The notes: generated by a model from the sequence alone, not told the origin. A stretch of 11,960 bases of DNA from Propionibacteriaceae bacterium (GCA_020438595.1 JAGQUI010000040.1:1-11960); one strand, 5' to 3'. Counted from the first letter of the stretch, positions 1 through 6,537 are shown. Made by a program: numbers and translations.

Positions 1-546
1 GGCAACATCCCGGCCCCCGCGGCCGCCTGGGTGCTCGGCGTGGCCGCGGCCGGCGGCGTCCGGGTGGTGCTGGAGCCGGTGAGCGTGGCGAAGGCCGCCC
101 GCATCGCACCGCTGCTGCAGCCCGCGCACCCCGTGTTCGCTGTCACCCCCAACGTGGACGAGCTGGGCGCGCTGGTGGGCCGCACCGTGGCCGCCGACAC
201 CGACGACATCGCCGCCGCCGCGGCCGAACTGCACGCGCGCGGTGTCGCCCATGTCTGGGTGAGCCGCGGGGCCGCGGGCAGCCTGCTGGTGAGCGGGGGA
301 GAGACGCTGCCGATCGCCGCCGTGCCCGCCCGCGTGATCGACGTCACCGGCGCAGGCGACGCCATGACCGCCGGCTTCGTGCGGGCCCTGCTCGCGGGTG
401 AGGAGCCCGCGACCGCGGCCCGGCACGGCCACCTCGCCGCAGCCCTCACCGTGGCCAGCGGCCACACCGTCCGACCAGACCTGGGTGTCGCGTTCGCCGC
501 GGCGCTCGCCGAATCCGAAGCCGTTTCCGAAGGAGCCAGACCATGA
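1..546 (+). CDS. psuK: Pseudouridine kinase, PfkB family (3' part only)
   Basis: The reading frame is open from base 1, so the gene starts before the window and only about 181 C-terminal residues are seen. PfkB/ribokinase features are clear: the ATP-site region TPNVDELGAL, the strand VWVSRGAAGSLLV, and the family signature VIDVTGAGDAMTAGF, whose GAGD Asp (codon 358-360) is the expected catalytic base. The early GNIP and EPVSVAK segments resemble PsuK proteins. Such kinases phosphorylate pseudouridine to pseudouridine 5'-phosphate in the cytoplasm. The substrate is inferred mainly from the next gene: the stop overlaps the psuG start in an ATGA (543-546), a typical translationally coupled pair. 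Other PfkB sugar or nucleoside kinases remain possible on sequence alone, since the substrate-binding N-terminal half is missing. Confidence 0.87.
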   Translation, partial: GNIPAPAAAWVLGVAAAGGVRVVLEPVSVAKAARIAPLLQPAHPVFAVTPNVDELGALVGRTVAADTDDIAAAAAELHARGVAHVWVSRGAAGSLLVSGGETLPIAAVPARVIDVTGAGDAMTAGFVRALLAGEEPATAARHGHLAAALTVASGHTVRPDLGVAFAAALAESEAVSEGARP

Positions 547-1469
547 CCGCACCGCACCCGATGCTCGCCGTAGCCGAGGAGGTGCGTGACGCCCTCGCAT
601 CCGGGACGCCCGTGGTGGCGCTGGAGTCGACGATCATCAGCCACGGCATGCCGTACCCGAGGAACGTGCAGACCGCCCGTGAGGTCGAGCAGATCATCCG
701 GGACGGCGGTGCGGTGCCGGCCACGGTCGCCGTGCTCCACGGCATTCCGCGGATCGGACTGGACGACGCCGAACTCGACCTGCTCGGCTCGGACGAGCAC
801 GTGCGCAAGGTGAGCATCCGCGACCTGCCCCACGTCGTCGCTCGCGGCGAGCACGGCGCGACCACCGTGGCCTCCACGATGCGGCTGGCCGCGCTGGCCG
901 GGATCCGGGTGTTCGTCACCGGCGGCCTGGGCGGGGTGCACCGCGGTGCCGAACGCTCGATGGACATCTCGGCGGACCTCACCGAACTGAGCCTCACCGA
1001 CGTGGCCGTGGTGAGCGCGGGGGTGAAGTCGCTGCTCGACATCGGCCGCACGCTGGAGGTGCTCGAGACCCTGGGCGTTCCGGTGATCACGGTCGGGTCG
1101 GACGACTTCCCGTCCTTCTACTCGCGCTCGAGCGGCTTCGGTTCCCCGCTGCGGATGGACGCCGCGGACGAGGTGGCGCGGGCGATGAAGGCGAAGTGGG
1201 ACCTCGGCCTGGCCGGGGGGCTGGTGATCGCGAACCCGATCCCGGTGGAAGAGGAGATCCCCGAGGCCGAGATCGGCGCGCTGATCGCCACGGCCGTCGC
1301 CGAGGCGGACGCCAAGGGCATCACCGGCGCCGCGATCACGCCGTACCTGCTGGGCCGGATCGTCGAACTCTCCGGCGGGGAGTCCCTGCGGGCCAACATC
1401 GCCCTGGTCAAGGACAATGCCCGGCTCGGCGCCGCGATCGCGGTGGCGTACGCTGGACTGCGCGACTGA
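543..1469 (+). CDS. psuG: Pseudouridine-5'-phosphate glycosidase
   Basis: A 308-residue protein of full family length. PsuG reversibly cleaves the C-C glycosidic bond of pseudouridine 5'-phosphate to uracil and ribose 5-phosphate; with the upstream kinase it completes pseudouridine catabolism. Family landmarks are present: VVALESTIISHGMP near the N-terminus (Glu28), HVRKVSIRDLP (Lys89), the glycine-rich FVTGGLGGVHRGA, VVSAGVKSLLDIG (Lys162), and LRANIALVKDNARLG near the C-terminus (Asn285). These fall at a near-constant offset from the active-site Glu31, Lys93, Lys166 and Asn289 I recall for the E. coli enzyme, so it should be active. The ATG at 543 is preceded by AAGGAG at 530-535 and overlaps the psuK stop. 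The gene ends 4 bases from the stop of the convergent permease, leaving no room for a private terminator. Confidence 0.95.
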   Translation: MTAPHPMLAVAEEVRDALASGTPVVALESTIISHGMPYPRNVQTAREVEQIIRDGGAVPATVAVLHGIPRIGLDDAELDLLGSDEHVRKVSIRDLPHVVARGEHGATTVASTMRLAALAGIRVFVTGGLGGVHRGAERSMDISADLTELSLTDVAVVSAGVKSLLDIGRTLEVLETLGVPVITVGSDDFPSFYSRSSGFGSPLRMDAADEVARAMKAKWDLGLAGGLVIANPIPVEEEIPEAEIGALIATAVAEADAKGITGAAITPYLLGRIVELSGGESLRANIALVKDNARLGAAIAVAYAGLRD

Positions 1470-1473
1470 GGCT

Positions 1474-2892
1474 TCAGTCGTCGTCGACCAGCAGGTCGAC
1501 CTCCTCCTCCAGCTCCTCCGCCTCGGCCACGGCGTGACCGGTGCCACGTGGGCGTCCGGCACGAACCCACGACCAGTACAACCCGGCCGCGACCACCGCG
1601 GTCGCGGTCAGCGAGCCGATCGCCGCGGGACGGGTCAGGTTCGCGACCAGCGTGAAGGCCACCACGAGGGCGGCGACCGCGTTCAGGACGACCCACCATG
1701 GCCGCCGGTCGTGCAGGGAGAACCGGGCCATCGCGAGCAGGCCCATCAGGAAGCTGACGAACACCGCGACCGCGTAGAACAGGACGAGTTCCTGGTCGCG
1801 CGCGCCGGCGGCGAAGACCACGGCCGCCGAGACGACCATGAACACGACGACGCCGATCACAGGGACATGGTGCACGTTGGTGCGGCCGAGCACGGCGGGC
1901 AGCACGCCGTGGGCGGTGCCGTCGGCGTTCTGCTTGCGGGCCAGCGCCTTCAGCAGGCCGGGCCCGGCCTGGAACGAGGACGAGGCCGCGGACAGCAGCA
2001 GCAGTGCGGTGGTGGCCTGGAAGGCGGCGAACACGCCCGGACCGTCCGCCACGCGGGCGAGTTCGGCGACCAGGGTGGTGTCGTCGTGCGGCACCGTGAT
2101 GCCGAGGTGGACGACCGCGGCAGTGATCGAGAGGGTGAGCACGCCGACGATGCCGAGGGTGAGCCACAGGGCCCAGCGGCCGAAGGCCCGGCGTCCGTCG
2201 TTGTCCAGCTGGGCGAGCTGCGCGATCGCGGACGACGGCGCCTCGACGCCCGTGGCGAGCGCCATGGCGACCGGGAAGGCGAGCGCGACTGACAGCGGCG
2301 CCGATGCCACCGGGTGGACGACCACGACGCCGGCCGGCTCGCCGACCACGGGCAGCAGCACCGCCACCGCGGTGACGATGAAGGCCATGGTGAGCAGCGC
2401 GAAGACGGCGCGTCCGAGGTGCCCGAACCACATCAGGCCGGCGACGAGCAGCAGCAGGCCGAGGGCGAGGGGGATCCGCCACGGGGCCAGGCCCGGCAGG
2501 TAGGAGATGATCGCGGACGCGCCCGCGGACACCGAGATCGAGATGGTCAGCACGAAGTCGACGATCAGGGCGCCCATCGGGATGAACGCGAAGCCCTCGC
2601 CGAACGCCGCGCCCGCGGCCGCCGCGGAGCCGCCGCCCTCGGGGAAGCGCGCCACCAGCTGGTGGTAGCTGGCCACCACGAGCGCGACCACTGCGACGAC
2701 CGCCAGCATGGCCGGCATCAGCAGCGCCAGGTTCCCGTCCAGCGCGCGCAGGGCGGCCTCGATCGCGTACGCCACCGACGACACCGGATCCGCCATCACC
2801 GAGAACGCGAACGCGACCAGCAGTGCCGTGCGGCCGTGCACCAGCCGGACGAGCGCGCGTTGCGGTGGCGGAGTGGTCTGCGTCGACGCCAT
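1474..2892 (-). CDS. KimA/APC-like permease, possible potassium transporter
   Basis: A 472-residue protein with about 12 hydrophobic helices, of the amino acid-polyamine-cation fold. The first helix carries ADPVSSVAYAIEA; Asp35 and Tyr42 have the same 7-residue spacing as the K+/H+ coupling pair Asp36/Tyr43 I recall for Bacillus KimA. A later stretch, DFVLTISISVSAG, keeps Thr116 and Ser120 at the matching offset, with Phe113 where KimA has Tyr. FPEGGGSAAAA is also family-like. It is much shorter than KimA (about 607 residues): the long cytosolic C-terminus is replaced by a short acidic tail (EELEEEVDLLVDDD). The start is the ATG at 2892 rather than 2946, because AGGAAAGG lies at 2905-2912 (spacing 12). 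Substrate is uncertain: potassium or an amino acid. Residues 157-187 are duplicated as DNA at 6434-6528. Confidence 0.8.
   Translation of the reverse strand: MASTQTTPPPQRALVRLVHGRTALLVAFAFSVMADPVSSVAYAIEAALRALDGNLALLMPAMLAVVAVVALVVASYHQLVARFPEGGGSAAAAGAAFGEGFAFIPMGALIVDFVLTISISVSAGASAIISYLPGLAPWRIPLALGLLLLVAGLMWFGHLGRAVFALLTMAFIVTAVAVLLPVVGEPAGVVVVHPVASAPLSVALAFPVAMALATGVEAPSSAIAQLAQLDNDGRRAFGRWALWLTLGIVGVLTLSITAAVVHLGITVPHDDTTLVAELARVADGPGVFAAFQATTALLLLSAASSSFQAGPGLLKALARKQNADGTAHGVLPAVLGRTNVHHVPVIGVVVFMVVSAAVVFAAGARDQELVLFYAVAVFVSFLMGLLAMARFSLHDRRPWWVVLNAVAALVVAFTLVANLTRPAAIGSLTATAVVAAGLYWSWVRAGRPRGTGHAVAEAEELEEEVDLLVDDD
2331..2425. repeat. 95-bp exact direct repeat, copy 1 (inside the permease gene)
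   Basis: These 95 bases are identical, without mismatch or gap, to 6434-6528 (offset 4103). Here the segment is a normal in-frame part of the permease and encodes residues 157-187, a membrane helix and the loop after it (ending LLPVVGEPA). Identity ends abruptly on both sides: base 2330 is C against A, and base 2426 is A against C. This copy is probably the parental one because it is coding sequence continuous with the rest of the gene. Confidence 0.97.
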
Positions 2893-2958
2893 GCGCGGGC
2901 ACCGCCTTTCCTGCGGCGCTGGCACGTCGCGTGGGGAGCAATCCAACCCAGACTACGA

Positions 2959-2999
2959 CTTTCGGCCTCGGCGGGCCGAGCGGGACCAGCTCGCGAAAG
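2959..2999 (-). promoter_or_regulatory. Structured segment upstream of the permease (terminator or 5' leader)
   Basis: The outer arms CTTTCG (2959-2964) and CGAAAG (2994-2999) pair perfectly. Inside them two alternative hairpins compete for the same bases: CTCGG/CCGAG (2967-2971 with 2976-2980) and CGAGC/GCTCG (2977-2981 with 2989-2993). The element lies 67-107 bases before the permease start and 56 bases after the stop of the upstream co-directional gene. It could therefore terminate that gene or act in the permease leader. No U-tract follows. Function is inference only. Confidence 0.35.
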
Positions 3000-3054
3000 G
3001 GTGGGCCGGGTCAGGTCGGAGCCGGCTCTGGCCCCGGGGGAGGAGCTTGTGCGA

Positions 3055-3503
3055 CTACCTGCTTATCAGGGCGTTGACAAGCGCCCCTGCCGTCCCGGCG
3101 AGCACGACCAGAATGCCGGCGACGACCATCACCGAAGCGGCGACCGAGGCCGACTGGTCCGCTGTCGCTGCGGCTCGAGCCGCGATCACGACGCCGCCGG
3201 CGACCAGCAGCGCTCCGGCGATACGCACCCGACGTCCGGGGTGCCTCCGGGCGGGCTCGGGATTGGCCCGCTGCCGTGTCCGGTCAGGGCTGCGTCCGTC
3301 TCGCGGAGGAGTTGCTGCACCTCGGGCTCGGCGCCGGCCACGACGGTTCCCCAGGCCGGGTGATCGAGTTGCATCAGTCCGGCCCTCGTCACCATCAGCG
3401 CCTGCTCGACCTGTCGCGGATCGCCGCGGTGGCGCAAACCATCGGACGCCGCCTGCAAGTCGGCGCGCAGATCGACGAGCCGGGCTTCGAGAGAGTCGCT
3501 CAT
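3055..3503 (-). pseudogene. Small hypothetical membrane protein, apparently frameshifted
   Basis: Two minus-strand frames look like halves of one protein of about 150 residues. The first starts at the ATG at 3503 and gives a plausible soluble helical domain of about 75 residues (MSDSLEARLVDLRADL ... VQQLLRETDAAL). It then turns into low-quality GPIPSPPGGTP sequence and stops at 3186. The second frame, reached by a -1 shift between about 3235 and 3290, carries an Arg-rich segment and two clean transmembrane helices (VRIAGALLVAGGVVIAARAA and VMVVAGILVVLAGTAGALV), ending at the TAG at 3055. Restoring one G in the GGGCC run near 3265-3269 joins them smoothly. The start has no strong ribosome site. 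I do not recognise the family. It could be a mutation, a sequencing error, or two overlapping genes, the second starting at a GTG before RIAGALL. Confidence 0.55.
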
Positions 3504-3590
3504 ACCCGTGAGCGTGCCGGGACAAGGTGAAGTGATGGTGAAATTGGACAGACCAGAACGGAACCCGCGCCGTCCGGGTGGATGCCCGGG

Positions 3591-4031
3591 CTAGGACTGC
3601 GGCGACCCGGGCTCGGCCGGCCGCGTCCCGCGGACGATCAGCCAGGCCGCGAGCAGGGAGAGCGCGTAGCCGACACCGGCACTGATCGGAGCGATCAGCG
3701 GCAGGCCGTCAACGAAGTAGAGCACGAACGGCGGCCACAAGCCCAGAATGGACGCGACCTGGATGCCCGCCACCCACTGCGCGGGCCGGCGGCGGCCGTG
3801 CCAGGCGAACGGCAGCAGGATCAGCGTGGCGAGTGCGGACAGCGGGCAGAAGATCGCCAGGAAGATCACCAGGACGTCCCAGGCCGTCCCGTCCAGGCCG
3901 ATCTCGGAGACCGCGGGGATCGCATCGAGCACGGTGAACAACGCGGCGAGGACGAGGCCGATCCGCAAGGAGCGAGGACGCCGCGGGCCTGCGCCTGCGA
4001 ACGCCGCGGTAGCGGGTGAGAGGGTGGACAT
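3591..4031 (-). CDS. Hypothetical four-helix membrane protein
   Basis: A 146-residue protein with four predicted membrane helices at about residues 22-42, 51-77, 86-107 and 112-133, a short polar N-terminus with a PRRPRS basic patch, and a WHGRRRP basic loop between helices 2 and 3. The ATG at 4031 is fixed by GAAGGAG five bases upstream; the open frame continues upstream to 4772, but that part runs antisense to the regulator gene and is not credible. I do not recognise the family. The gene is divergent from the response regulator with 183 bases between them, including an 18-bp palindrome. That arrangement makes it a candidate target or accessory partner of the two-component system, as an inference from position only. 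Confidence 0.75.
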   Translation of the reverse strand: MSTLSPATAAFAGAGPRRPRSLRIGLVLAALFTVLDAIPAVSEIGLDGTAWDVLVIFLAIFCPLSALATLILLPFAWHGRRRPAQWVAGIQVASILGLWPPFVLYFVDGLPLIAPISAGVGYALSLLAAWLIVRGTRPAEPGSPQS

Positions 4032-4129
4032 ATCGACTCCTTCGGAGAGTAGTGACGGGCGCCGGGGCGACCCTGGGACGAGCCTGCCCGGGTCGGCGTC
4101 CGGCCCACAGGGGTCGCGATCCCGGTCGG

Positions 4130-4158
4130 CCGGGAGATCGCCGGGAGGATCCTCCCGG
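4130..4158. promoter_or_regulatory. Palindromic operator candidate in the divergent promoter region
   Basis: CCGGGAGGATCCTCCCGG at 4141-4158 is a perfect 18-bp palindrome. A third copy of its half-site, CCGGGAGAT, lies at 4130-4138, exactly 11 bp (one helical turn) upstream. The palindrome ends 20 bp before a TACAAC sequence (4179-4184) that could be the -10 box of the response regulator gene, so it overlaps the expected -35 area. NarL-type regulators bind inverted half-sites, and autoregulation is common, so the adjacent regulator is the first candidate binder. That link is inference. Confidence 0.5.
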
Positions 4159-4178
4159 GCCGGCTGGGGGCTGTGCCC

Positions 4179-4184
4179 TACAAC
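4179..4184 (+). promoter_or_regulatory. Possible -10 box of the two-component operon
   Basis: TACAAC lies 30 bases before the regulator ATG at 4215 and differs from the TATAAT consensus at two positions. There is no TTGACA-like hexamer 16-18 bp upstream; the palindrome occupies that region, which would fit an activator-dependent promoter. Weak evidence. Confidence 0.25.
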
Positions 4185-4214
4185 CGGGCCCACCGACCGG
4201 GGCAGAATGCCGCC

Positions 4215-4856
4215 ATGGCTGGTCCCATCCGCGTGCTCGTCGCCGACGACCACCCGATCGTCCGGGGAGGGTTGGTCGCACTGCTGGGCACGCTGGCGGA
4301 CGTCGAGGTGGTCGGGGAGGCCGCCGACGGCGCGGCGGCGGTCAGGGAGGCGCTGCTGTCGCGCCCGGACGTGGTCATCCTTGACCTGCGGATGCCGGTG
4401 CTCGACGGCGTCGGAGCCGCACGCCGGATCGCACGTGACCTGCCGGACACCGCCGTCCTCGTGCTGACCATGTTCGACGAGGACGACCTGGTCGCCGACG
4501 CCCTGGCCGCCGGGGCGCGCGGCTACCTGTTGAAGGGTGCGGAGCCCGAGGAGATCGAGCGGGCCATCCGCGGCGTGGCCGGCGGCTCGGCGGTGCTGGC
4601 CCCGCAGATCGCCGACCACGTGCTGGGGCGCGTCGCGCGGGCCCCGGTCACTGATCCGTTCCCCGACCTGACCGCACGGGAGCGTGAGGTGCTGCACCTG
4701 ATCGCCGAGGGCGCCTCCAACCCCGAGGTCGCCCACCGCCTCAGCATCGCCCCCAAGACCGTCGGGAACCATGTCTCGGCGATCTTCCTCAAGCTCGGCG
4801 TCGCGACGCGGGCCGAGGCGATCGTCCGGGCCCGGAACGCGGGGTACGGGACATGA
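4215..4856 (+). CDS. NarL/FixJ-family response regulator
   Basis: A 213-residue two-domain regulator. The receiver domain (about residues 5-120) has the acidic pair Asp11/Asp12, phospho-acceptor Asp57 in VVILDLRMP, Thr85, and Lys107 in GYLLKGAEPEE. The C-terminal LuxR-type helix-turn-helix spans about residues 152-213, beginning LTAREREVLHLIAEG, with NPEVAHRLSIAPKTVGNHVSAIFLKLG as the DNA-binding core (written here from residues 169 to 195 in outline). It is a phosphorylation-dependent transcription factor. I chose the ATG at 4215, where the receiver fold begins; a GTG at 4173 in frame adds 14 unrelated residues. The stop overlaps the kinase start as ATGA (4853-4856), so the kinase downstream is its partner. 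Regulator-before-kinase is the less common order. The targets are unknown; the divergent membrane gene and its own operon are the obvious candidates. Confidence 0.93.
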   Translation: MAGPIRVLVADDHPIVRGGLVALLGTLADVEVVGEAADGAAAVREALLSRPDVVILDLRMPVLDGVGAARRIARDLPDTAVLVLTMFDEDDLVADALAAGARGYLLKGAEPEEIERAIRGVAGGSAVLAPQIADHVLGRVARAPVTDPFPDLTAREREVLHLIAEGASNPEVAHRLSIAPKTVGNHVSAIFLKLGVATRAEAIVRARNAGYGT

Positions 4857-6421
4857 TCGTGCGCCGGGTCGGCATCGTGCTGGCGGTGCTCCTGTCGCTG
4901 ACCGCGCTGGTGCCCGCGCTCGACATCGGGCCCGACCCTGCCACCGGCGAGGTCGGCGTTGTCCCGATCGCGGCTGCCGTGCTGACCGCCGCCATCGCGA
5001 TCGTCGTGGTCGGGCTGGCGGTCCCGGCCTGGCGCGGCGTCGAGAGGGCGAACCTCAGCATCGGGATCGCGCTGCTCACCGGCATCCTGGCCTCGCTGCC
5101 CGCCTTCTTCGCGCCGGCGGAGGTCGTGCCCGCGGGGGGCGTCGTCGCGGCCGCCGTGGGCACGCTGGTCACGATCACGATCGTCGCGATGCTGGTGGTG
5201 ACCACGTCGATGCTGGCACTGCGCGCGTTGGCGATGGTGATCGTGATCGTGGTGTTCGCCACCACGGTGTCGGTCCTGCTCACCGTGGTGCCGGCGCAGG
5301 CCGAGCGGCTCGTCCAGACGGTCACGGCGGTCGCGGTGGTACTGGCCTACGCGCCGATCGTGGCGTTGCTGCGCCGCACCGTCGGCCGGGCACTGTACGG
5401 CGGCCGGATCGACCCGGCGGCGACCGCCTGGCTCGTGGGTGACCGGGTGGGCGGGGACTTGGACGTCGTGGCCGCCGCCGTGACGGACGCGGCCCGTGCG
5501 TTGCGGCTACCTCGGCTCGACCTGCTCTCGGGGGAGCGCCTGATCGCCTCCGGCCTCTCGCCGGTGCGCGCCGGGGGCGTGGTGGTGACCGTGTCGCCGG
5601 GTGCCGCCGACGGGCTGCCGACCGGTCCGGATGCGCTGTCGTTCCGGGTCACGCTGCGGGCCGGGGAACGCCACCTGCACAACGACGACCGGGCCGCGCT
5701 GCACCTGGTTGCGTTGCCACTGAGCCTGCTGGCCAGGGAGAGCGCCCTCCTCGCGGAGGTCCGTGCGGCCAGGGCCGCCCTCGCCGACGTCCGCGAACGC
5801 GAGCAGCTGGCACTGCACCGCGACCTCCACGACGGCCTCGGCCCGCTGCTCACCGGTGCGGTGATGCGCGCGGACGCCGCCCGCAACCTGCTCGCCGGGG
5901 ACACCGGCGAGGCGAGCACGCAACTCGACGCTGCCCGCAGCGACCTGCGGGCAGCGGTCGGTGAGGTGCGCCGCGTCGTCTATCGGCTCTGGCCGCTCGA
6001 ACTCGAGCAGCGCGGACTGTGGGGCGCGATCGCCAACCGGGCCAGCCGGTCGGGAGCCGTGGTCAGCCTCCCGGACTCCCCGACCGAACTGCCGCCGGCC
6101 GTCGAACTTGGCCTCTACCGGATCCTCAGCGAGTCGCTGACGAATGTCGAACGGCACGCCCCGGGGACCACGGCCACCGTGCGCGTGGAGGTCGCGCAGG
6201 AGTCGGTTACGCTCACGGTGACCAACTCCCTCCCCGACCGGGGCCCGGTGCCGGTGGCAGGGATGGGTCATACCTCGATCCAGGCTCGCGCCGAGGAACT
6301 GGGTGGACGCGCCGAACTCGGGCCGGCCGGGTCCGGGGCCGCGGCTGTCTGGCGGGTGCACGCCGTGCTGCCACTGCCGGGCGTGCCCCCGGAGGCGGCT
6401 CGCCCCGCCGCGGCGCCGTAG
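4853..6421 (+). CDS. NarL-type sensor histidine kinase with multi-pass membrane domain
   Basis: A 522-residue membrane kinase. Roughly residues 5-185 form six hydrophobic helices with short loops, so there is no large extracellular sensor domain; the signal is probably sensed within or near the membrane. A cytosolic linker of about 115 residues follows (VGRALYGGRIDPAATAWLVG onward), resembling the GAF-like linker of many streptomycete kinases of this class. The HisKA_3 dimerisation helix carries HRDLHDGLGPLLTG with phospho-acceptor His326. The ATPase domain has the N-box SESLTNVERHAPG (Asn431) and a G-box GMGHTSIQARAEELGG. The usual Asp of the G1 box (DxGxG) is not seen; the region reads LTVTNSLPDRGP, as in some actinobacterial kinases where Asn takes that place. 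The gene is coupled to the regulator by a 4-base overlap. A short Pro/Ala-rich tail ends at the TAG at 6419-6421. Confidence 0.92.
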   Translation: MIVRRVGIVLAVLLSLTALVPALDIGPDPATGEVGVVPIAAAVLTAAIAIVVVGLAVPAWRGVERANLSIGIALLTGILASLPAFFAPAEVVPAGGVVAAAVGTLVTITIVAMLVVTTSMLALRALAMVIVIVVFATTVSVLLTVVPAQAERLVQTVTAVAVVLAYAPIVALLRRTVGRALYGGRIDPAATAWLVGDRVGGDLDVVAAAVTDAARALRLPRLDLLSGERLIASGLSPVRAGGVVVTVSPGAADGLPTGPDALSFRVTLRAGERHLHNDDRAALHLVALPLSLLARESALLAEVRAARAALADVREREQLALHRDLHDGLGPLLTGAVMRADAARNLLAGDTGEASTQLDAARSDLRAAVGEVRRVVYRLWPLELEQRGLWGAIANRASRSGAVVSLPDSPTELPPAVELGLYRILSESLTNVERHAPGTTATVRVEVAQESVTLTVTNSLPDRGPVPVAGMGHTSIQARAEELGGRAELGPAGSGAAAVWRVHAVLPLPGVPPEAARPAAAP

Positions 6422-6437
6422 TCGGAAAGCCTACGGC
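6415..6437 (+). terminator. Hairpin at the end of the two-component operon
   Basis: GCCGTAG (6415-6421) and CTACGGC (6431-6437) form a perfect 7-bp stem with a 9-base loop; the left arm includes the kinase stop codon. No U-tract follows, which is common in high-GC actinobacteria. The right arm overlaps the first four bases of the 95-bp repeat copy, so part of the stem was created by whatever placed that copy here. Confidence 0.45.
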
Positions 6438-6528
6438 CGGCTCGCCGACCACGGGCAGCAGCACCGCCACCGCGGTGACGATGAAGGCCATGGTGAGCAG
6501 CGCGAAGACGGCGCGTCCGAGGTGCCCG
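6434..6528. repeat. 95-bp exact direct repeat, copy 2 (intergenic)
   Basis: Exact copy of 2331-2425, same orientation, placed between the sensor kinase stop (6421) and the stop of the minus-strand gene at 6555. The copy is not part of a recognisable gene here. It contains the internal palindrome CACCGCGGTG. The 5-base word GAAAG occurs on both sides (6425-6429 and 6530-6534), but this is too short and too far from the ends to call a target-site duplication. A plus-strand transcript through this copy would be perfectly antisense to 95 bases of the permease mRNA. Confidence 0.97.
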
Positions 6529-6537
6529 CGAAAGGTC

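Noticed and set aside
1118..2941. A 607-codon minus-strand open frame and several long plus-strand frames over the permease
   Set aside because: They are antisense or shifted shadows of psuG and the permease in GC-rich DNA; their translations are Arg/Gly/Ala-rich and low in complexity, and the permease frame has real membrane helices.
2893..3054. c-di-AMP (ydaO-type) riboswitch upstream of a KimA-like gene
   Set aside because: Such riboswitches precede Bacillus kimA, but I cannot find the conserved core of that RNA here; only generic GC-rich hairpins are visible.
2823..3077. A plus-strand stretch translating to VAEWS...RVGSNPT, a pattern often produced by tRNA genes
   Set aside because: The T-arm-like part reads GTGGGGAGCAATCCAAC, with a mismatch in the stem and without the TTC of a T-loop, no anticodon arm can be placed, and much of it overlaps the permease coding start.
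4173..4214. GTG start for the response regulator at 4173
   Set aside because: It adds 14 residues before the receiver domain, which begins right after the ATG at 4215.
3591..4772. A 393-codon minus-strand frame reaching across the response regulator
   Set aside because: Only the last 146 codons look like protein, with a strong ribosome site at 4031; the upstream part is antisense to the receiver and DNA-binding domains.
6425..6534. Target-site duplication (GAAAG) around the second repeat copy
   Set aside because: The words are not at the repeat ends (4 and 1 bases away), are only 5 bases long, and no insertion-sequence ends are present.
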